Origin: Geopsychrobacter electrodiphilus DSM 16401
Lineage (GTDB): Bacteria; Desulfobacterota; Desulfuromonadia; Desulfuromonadales; Geopsychrobacteraceae
Assembly (NCBI RefSeq): GCF_000384395.1
Contig: NZ_ARWE01000001.1
Location: forward strand, 3,942,501-4,006,500
Reading direction: 5' to 3'
Length of the DNA stretch: 64,000 nucleotides
Every line of letters begins with the position of its first letter. The first letter of the stretch is position 1. The position numbers and the translations under genes were made by a program. Positions 60,853 through 64,000 of this stretch are shown here, piece by piece. The notes under the pieces are model-generated. The model was given only the letters and a program-made list of their open reading frames with translations, was not told where the DNA came from and did not search any database.

Positions 60853-61497
60853 ATGGGAGAAGTAGGTGATCGGATCAGGGAACTTCGCGGGGAGATGCAA
60901 CAGGCGGAGCTGGCTGACAAGCTGAGTATTCACAAAAACACCATGGCTAATTACGAACGGGGGGATCGCTTTCCCGACGTAAAGATTCTTTTGAAAATAT
61001 TAGATGTCTTTCCGGACACCAATCCGGCATGGCTATTAACAGGAGAGGGCTCCAAAAATAGATCGGAGCCCGTTCAGGAGGGGTTTGTGATGTTCCCGCG
61101 TTATGAAATTGAGGTCGGTGCCGGCCCAGGAAGGAATGTTCAAAGTGAACAAGTTGTAGATTTTGTTTCTTTCAAAGAGGAATGGGTCAAGAACTTTTTA
61201 CACGTTCCAAGAAAAGATCTGGCCTTGCTGTCAGTGAAGGGAGACAGCATGAATCCAACCTTGAATGATGGCGACATGATTCTTGTAGATCTGAGATCCG
61301 ACAGAATTGATGACAGTGCCATCTATGTGCTTGAGTTTGACGATGCACTCCTCGTCAAAAGGATTCAGAGAAAACTGGACGGTTCTATCGTCATCAAGAG
61401 CGACAACCAGCTCTATGAACCAGAGGTTCTGCAAAAGGACCGTGCTGAGACACTTAAAATAATAGGCCGCGTCGTTTGGAGCGGTCGGCGAATGTAG
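60853..61497 (+). CDS. CI/LexA-type repressor with S24 self-cleavage domain
   Basis: 214 aa from ATG at 60853, which follows GGAGGAGCCC; a longer frame from 60805 would cross the operators. N-terminal XRE helix-turn-helix (MQQAELADKLSIHKNTMANY). The C-terminal S24 peptidase has VKGDSMNPTLNDGD (catalytic Ser), LLVKRIQR (catalytic Lys) and a GAG-type cleavage region near 93-96. Such repressors (SetR in SXT) are cut during the SOS response and release transfer and excision genes. Confidence 0.92.
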   Translation: MGEVGDRIRELRGEMQQAELADKLSIHKNTMANYERGDRFPDVKILLKILDVFPDTNPAWLLTGEGSKNRSEPVQEGFVMFPRYEIEVGAGPGRNVQSEQVVDFVSFKEEWVKNFLHVPRKDLALLSVKGDSMNPTLNDGDMILVDLRSDRIDDSAIYVLEFDDALLVKRIQRKLDGSIVIKSDNQLYEPEVLQKDRAETLKIIGRVVWSGRRM

Positions 61498-61552
61498 TTC
61501 TTTGAACTCTTGGAATGAAAAAAGCTGGCAACACATGTGAGAGAAGGAAGCG

Positions 61553-63046
61553 ATGCAAGTAGGGATTTGGATAAGAGTTTCCACTGATGATCAGGCTCGT
61601 GGCGAATCTCCTAAAAACCACGAAGCCCGGGCACGGATGTATGCGGAGCTGAAAGGGTGGACGGTTGTCGAGATGTATGACCTGTCCGGGGTTTCGGGCA
61701 AGTCCGTTTCGGAACACCCTGAGGCACAGAGGATGTTTGCCGACCTTGTCTCTGGGAAAATCCAAGGTCTGATATTCTCGAAACTAGCCCGCCTTGCTCG
61801 CAACACCAGAGAGTTACTTGATTTTTCGGATTTTTTCGAGAAACACAATGCAAACCTCATCAGTTTGGAGGAAAGTCTCGACACATCGACCCCCGCCGGC
61901 CGCCTTCTCTATACAGTGATCGGCGCACTGGCACAGTGGGAGCGTGAAGAGATCTCTGCTCGTGTTGCCGCATCGATACCAATTCGTGCTCGACAAGGTA
62001 AATCGACCGGAGGTATTGGGCCTTTCGGGTATATGTGGAAGGACAAGAAACTCGTTCCAAACCCAGCAGAAGTTCCAATCGTAAAGCGGGCCTTTGATCT
62101 ATATCTGGAGCTTGGCAGACTGAAAGCTGTTTGCGCACAACTCAAAGAAGAGGGATATTGCGCTCGAAAAAGCGACTTCAAACCCCAGACCCTCAAAAGA
62201 GTCCTTACTGACACGACATACAAGGGCTTACGCCGAGCCAACTACAGCAAAAGCAAAGGGAACAAAAAGTCCTGGGTCCTCAAGCCTGAAGAAGATTGGA
62301 TATTTATCGAAGTAGAACCTCTGATAGATAAAGACCTATGGGAGACTGTCAACGCTCTCGTTGCTCAAAGAGCCCAGCCATTCTCTAAGATCATCCACAA
62401 GAAGAGCCAATATCTGTTTGGAGGCAATCTGGTTTGTTCATGCGGTACCAAAATGTATGTTCAATCGTACTCGGGCATGAAAATTCCACGTTACAGGTGC
62501 CGGTCATGCCACTTCAAACTGAATGAAGATGTTTTGGAAGATCATTTCCTGAAAATTCTTAAAACCATAATTGTTCGTCCAGAGGAATTGAAGACTAACA
62601 AGGATGCCGATGGAGAAAAAAGAGAAAAGGAAGGGCGGCTGGATCTATTAAGAAGAGAACTCAGAAAGATCGACCTCAAGATTGACACCCTTGTGGATCT
62701 TGTTGGAGATCAAACAATAGACCGATCTACCTTCACGGAAAGATTCCTTCCGCTTAAGGAACGTAAGGGAAACATCCAGGAAGAGCTCCCTCGCATTCAG
62801 GCCGAAATCGACTATCTTGAGACCAGTTCAATCTCCAGAGATTACCTGATTGAGCAGGCAACCACTTTCGCATCAATGTGGCCAGTGCTGAATTATACAG
62901 AAAAAACCAAGTTAATAGATGAGCTGGTCGAGAAGATTGAAATCCAGAACGACACCCTCCATTTCACCCTGACTTATACCCCCCCATTTAGGACACTTGG
63001 TAAAGGGGTCCACAACTCCAGGGATTCATTGCCGCAACCAACATAA
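61553..63046 (+). CDS. Large serine recombinase (integrase of the element)
   Basis: 497 aa. Catalytic domain: [15 protein letters not shown] with nucleophile Ser10, [16 protein letters not shown] and [20 protein letters not shown], followed by the recombinase domain and a zinc ribbon (LVCSCGTK and YRCRSCHF) with a coiled-coil insertion. It integrates into comM. Its last eight or so codons are read from comM sequence beyond the junction, so the C terminus differs between integrated and excised forms. Ribosome site GAAGGAAGCG. Confidence 0.95.
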   Translation: MQVGIWIRVSTDDQARGESPKNHEARARMYAELKGWTVVEMYDLSGVSGKSVSEHPEAQRMFADLVSGKIQGLIFSKLARLARNTRELLDFSDFFEKHNANLISLEESLDTSTPAGRLLYTVIGALAQWEREEISARVAASIPIRARQGKSTGGIGPFGYMWKDKKLVPNPAEVPIVKRAFDLYLELGRLKAVCAQLKEEGYCARKSDFKPQTLKRVLTDTTYKGLRRANYSKSKGNKKSWVLKPEEDWIFIEVEPLIDKDLWETVNALVAQRAQPFSKIIHKKSQYLFGGNLVCSCGTKMYVQSYSGMKIPRYRCRSCHFKLNEDVLEDHFLKILKTIIVRPEELKTNKDADGEKREKEGRLDLLRRELRKIDLKIDTLVDLVGDQTIDRSTFTERFLPLKERKGNIQEELPRIQAEIDYLETSSISRDYLIEQATTFASMWPVLNYTEKTKLIDELVEKIEIQNDTLHFTLTYTPPFRTLGKGVHNSRDSLPQPT

Positions 63047-64000
63047 AATTAGCGGGATAGGTCAAACTAAGGGCGGCACGGCTGATCGAAACCTGTCCAT
63101 CTTCGAGGGGTTGACGCAGCATCTCCAGGACATTTTTTTTGAACTCGGGAAATTCATCCAAAAACAGAATACCCCGGTGGGCCAGGGAGACTTCACCTGG
63201 TCGCGGGTAGCTGCCGCCACCAATCAAGCCTGCATCAGAGATGCTGTGATGAGGAGATCGAAACGGCCGCCTGCGTACCAGGGCATCATGATTCAACAAC
63301 AAACCGGCGACGGAGTGGATCTTGGTAGTTTCGAGTGCTTCGGCGAAAGAAAAATCTGGCAATATCGTCGGCAGCCGTCGAGCCAGCATGGTTTTGCCGC
63401 TACCGGGCGGACCTGACATCAGGATATTATGCGAACCTGCCGCAGCGACTTCGAGAGCGCGTTTAACCTGTTCTTGACCGCGCACCTCGGAGAAATCATC
63501 CTGTCCGCCACTGAACTGATCTTCAGCAGGGTCTGCTTCACAACGATAGGGTGCGATCTCAATCTCACCGTTAATCAGCGCGACAACCTGACCCAGATCG
63601 CTGACCGCATAGATATCGGGACCGTTGGCCACAGCACCCTCGGCGGCATTCTCCAGCGGGAGTATCAGCCCCTTTTTCTGCCATTTCAGTGCTGATATCG
63701 CCACGGGGAGCACGCCGTGCACCGGCTTGATACGGCCATCAAGAGAGAGTTCCCCCATCAATACGAAATTTTCGAGCGCCTTGGCGTCGACCAGCCCGGT
63801 GGCGCAAAGAATACCAATGGCAATCGGCAGGTCGAAGGCGGCGCCTTCTTTACGAATATCAGCGGGGGCAAGGTTTATGGTGATGCGGCGGGTGGGAAAA
63901 TCGTAGCCGGAATTTTTGATAGCTGATTTGACGCGATCCTTGCTCTCTTTAACCGCGCCTTCGGGGAGACCAACCGTCGAGAACTGAGGCAAGCCCTGAG
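62988..64000 (-). pseudogene. comM: comM (YifB, Mg-chelatase-like ATPase), interrupted by the element
   Basis: The 5' part runs off the right edge; the codons at the edge read [19 protein letters not shown], an internal part of ComM. Walker [11 protein letters not shown], Walker [12 protein letters not shown] and [19 protein letters not shown] are intact. After AAMNP the frame enters the element and stops at 62988, ten residues later, so the C-terminal third is lost here. ComM is a branch-migration helicase used in natural transformation. The lost part should lie beyond the left end of the element. Expression of a truncated protein is possible. Confidence 0.93.
63008..63026. other. Right attachment junction (attR) in comM
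   Basis: Read on the - strand, comM proceeds normally to GCAATGAATCCCTG (Ala-Met-Asn-Pro-...), then reads Trp-Ser-Cys-Gly where the family has Cys-Pro-Cys-Gly. The crossover must lie within these few bases. Exact core cannot be fixed without the left end or an empty site. Confidence 0.75.

Overview
The window is almost entirely one integrative and conjugative element (ICE), or integrated conjugative plasmid, sitting in the chromosome of a probable deltaproteobacterial anaerobe of the Desulfuromonas/Geobacter type. The organism is inferred from protein style, a tungsten-type aldehyde:ferredoxin oxidoreductase, a branched-chain-type ABC importer and a PAS/sigma-54 regulator; no rRNA or other marker is present. 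The right boundary lies near 63.0 kb, where a serine recombinase ends inside comM and cuts it at the codons for its conserved NPCPCG motif. The rest of comM, to base 64000, is chromosome. The left end of the element is outside the window.

Layout. 1-2650 (leftward): a probable defence operon with a membrane protein, a metallo-beta-lactamase-fold protein and an E2 (ubiquitin-conjugating)-like protein running off the edge. 2989-5492 (leftward): umuD, umuC and a SRAP (HMCES/YedK) gene. 5.7-18.0 kb (rightward): an SXT-like maintenance and recombination region with ssb, bet, a RecB/Cas4-like nuclease, a CobS/MoxR ATPase, a DUF3150 protein, a CobT-like VWA protein, radC and many small genes. Ten genes here are preceded by a recurring structured leader resembling the radC RNA motif. 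18.2-20.3 kb: a tyrosine recombinase behind a direct repeat, a membrane protein and a secreted nuclease. 20.8-33.1 kb (leftward): a metabolic cargo island with a LivFGHM-type importer, iron alcohol dehydrogenase, aldehyde oxidoreductase with its MoaD-like protein, tautomerase, thioesterase and an Old Yellow Enzyme family protein, under a sigma-54 activator. 33.1-35.7 kb: small accessory genes and a 24-bp perfect inverted repeat.

35.8-55.7 kb (leftward): an F-type conjugation operon (OmpA-like, DsbC-like, TraA, L, E, K, B, V, C, N-like, N, W, U, TrbC, TrbI, TraF-type peptidase, TraG), ending in an HD-GYP gene set. Relaxase, coupling protein, TraH and the thioredoxin-like TraF are not seen and may lie to the left. 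55.8-57.0 kb: parM/parR-type segregation. 57.2-59.4 kb: three regulators, including a sigma-factor-like protein. 59.5-60.5 kb: a TrfA-like replication initiator with six iterons. 60.8-63.0 kb: a CI/LexA-type repressor and the serine recombinase.

How it works together (inference): the S24 repressor would keep the element quiet until SOS, when the recombinase excises it. TrfA/iterons and ParMR would then replicate and segregate the circle, the Bet/nuclease/Ssb set would recombine DNA, and the F-type pilus would transfer it. Three copies of an unusual GC-rich promoter-like box precede the T4SS operon, the parM operon and the 16.2-kb operon, so they may be co-regulated, possibly by the element's own sigma-like protein.
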